From Chloroflexota bacterium (GTDB taxonomy: Bacteria > Chloroflexota > Anaerolineae > Anaerolineales > Villigracilaceae), in assembly GCA_021796315.1 (NCBI GenBank), contig JAJYOH010000468.1:1-5039 (forward strand): a stretch of 5,039 nucleotides of DNA, read 5' to 3'. The position numbers and the translations under genes were made by a program. Positions 4,792 through 5,039 of the stretch are shown here, in pieces. The notes beneath the pieces were generated by a model. That model was given only the letters and a program-made list of their open reading frames with translations, made no database searches and had not been told where the DNA came from. Numbering within the stretch: position 1 is the first letter of the stretch; the number at the start of each line of letters is the position of its first letter.

Positions 4792-4925
4792 CATGAACTT
4801 GAACCCGTTGCCGCTTGTACTGCGTTCTCCAGTGTCTCCGCGCGAACATCAATCTTCCCGGTCTGGTTAGGTTCAGTTTCGTGTGCCTGCAAACGGCTCC
4901 CAGACGCGGCGAGCCGTTTTTGTTT
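4792..4925 (+). ncRNA. Candidate small transcript (sRNA or leader with short ORF)
   Basis: The bounds are the predicted start after the TATAAT box and the T-run of the terminator, giving about 134 nt. The first 78 nt (4793-4870) form a 25-codon leaderless ORF beginning MNLNPLPLVLRSP and ending in TAG; it may be incidental. TGAACC at 4800-4805 can pair with GGTTCA at 4870-4875, closing the region into a structured element. I looked for the signal recognition particle RNA signature and a tRNA-like arm and found neither. It could be a small RNA, a leader peptide region of the gene after 5023, or a chance combination of promoter-like and terminator sequence. Confidence 0.33.
4891..4925 (+). terminator. 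Rho-independent terminator
   Basis: AAACGGCTC (4891-4899) and GAGCCGTTT (4911-4919) form a 9-bp stem with an 11-nt loop. The T-run beginning inside the 3' arm continues as TTTTTGTTTG. No long gene ends just before it; the nearest upstream gene stops 260 bp earlier. Confidence 0.8.
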
Positions 4926-4935
4926 GCCAAAAAGT

Positions 4936-4999
4936 TTTATCCGCGAATGCGCGCGAATTTTCAACGCATTAGTGAAGATTGGCGAAGATTAGCGGAAAA
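4936..4999. repeat. Imperfect inverted repeat, dispersed-repeat type
   Basis: The left arm, from about 4938 (TATCCGCGAATGCGCGCGAA...), matches the reverse complement of the right arm (GTGAAGATTGGCGAAGATT... from 4972 to about 4997) in the pattern TCCGCnAATnnnCGnnAATnnTC. The GCGAATTTTC/TTAGTGAAGATTGGCGAAGATTAGCGGA style of wording, built from recurring gAAgATT blocks, resembles scattered intergenic elements in several bacterial phyla; that is recollection, not a search result. It sits between the terminator and a possible next gene. Confidence 0.5.
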
Positions 5000-5022
5000 G
5001 AAAAAATCAACAAGGCGCCGCC

Positions 5023-5039
5023 ATGAAAGATAAACATTT
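5023..5039 (+). CDS. Possible start of the next gene (cut by window edge)
   Basis: An ATG at 5023 opens a frame reading MKDKH at the right edge. A weak AAGG (5012-5015) lies 7 nt before it. Only five codons are visible, so neither the reality nor the product can be judged. Confidence 0.3.

Noticed and set aside
4658..4870. 70-residue plus-strand frame
   Set aside because: There is no ribosome binding site and no recognisable family, and it runs through a TATAAT box in another reading frame; the length is expected by chance at this base composition.
4792..4925. Signal recognition particle RNA or tRNA-like gene
   Set aside because: There is no GGAAG/AGCAG apical motif of the particle RNA, and no T-arm or acceptor pairing, on either strand.

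Overview
The window looks like a chromosomal piece of a bacterium of roughly 50-55% GC, most likely a member of the Chloroflexota (Anaerolineae). This placement rests on the pairing of two fatty-acid-type acyl-CoA dehydrogenases (ACADs) with a KstR2-like TetR regulator, a YtxH/DUF948-like envelope gene pair, and the style of the intergenic inverted repeats. It is an inference from family resemblance, not a database result.

Left part (1-1906): an acyl-CoA metabolism locus that is rearranged. The plus strand carries the C-terminal third of one ACAD (here ACAD-A), then a hairpin-forming repeat, then the first ~79 codons of a second ACAD (ACAD-B). Near 650-662 the ACAD-B homology stops, and the sequence becomes the N-terminal ~226 codons of an ACAD-A-type protein read from the opposite strand. 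That fragment lies directly behind a TetR-family regulator on the minus strand. The simplest reading is an ancestral order TetR > ACAD-A > ACAD-B in which a segment of about 0.8 kb has flipped across a ~12-bp inverted match. An assembly chimera would look the same. The TetR gene has a strong sigma70-type promoter and an 18-bp near-palindromic operator over its predicted transcription start, so it is probably autoregulated and controls the ACAD genes behind it.

Middle part (1989-3980): a divergently transcribed extended short-chain dehydrogenase/epimerase (326 aa). It is followed by a compact envelope pair: a two-helix membrane protein resembling DUF948/YtxG, apparently started from a leaderless promoter, and a YtxH-like protein with one membrane segment and five 11-residue amphipathic repeats. 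A strong intrinsic terminator closes this pair.

Right part (3986-5039): a class I SAM-dependent methyltransferase whose ATG lies just after that terminator. About 410 bp without a convincing long gene follow. They hold a candidate short transcription unit (TATAAT box, optional 25-codon leaderless ORF, intrinsic terminator), an imperfect ~60-bp inverted repeat, and a possible start of the next gene at the edge.

The most notable observations are the ACAD inversion junction and the small promoter-to-terminator unit at 4780-4925. No defence system, CRISPR array, tRNA or rRNA was found.
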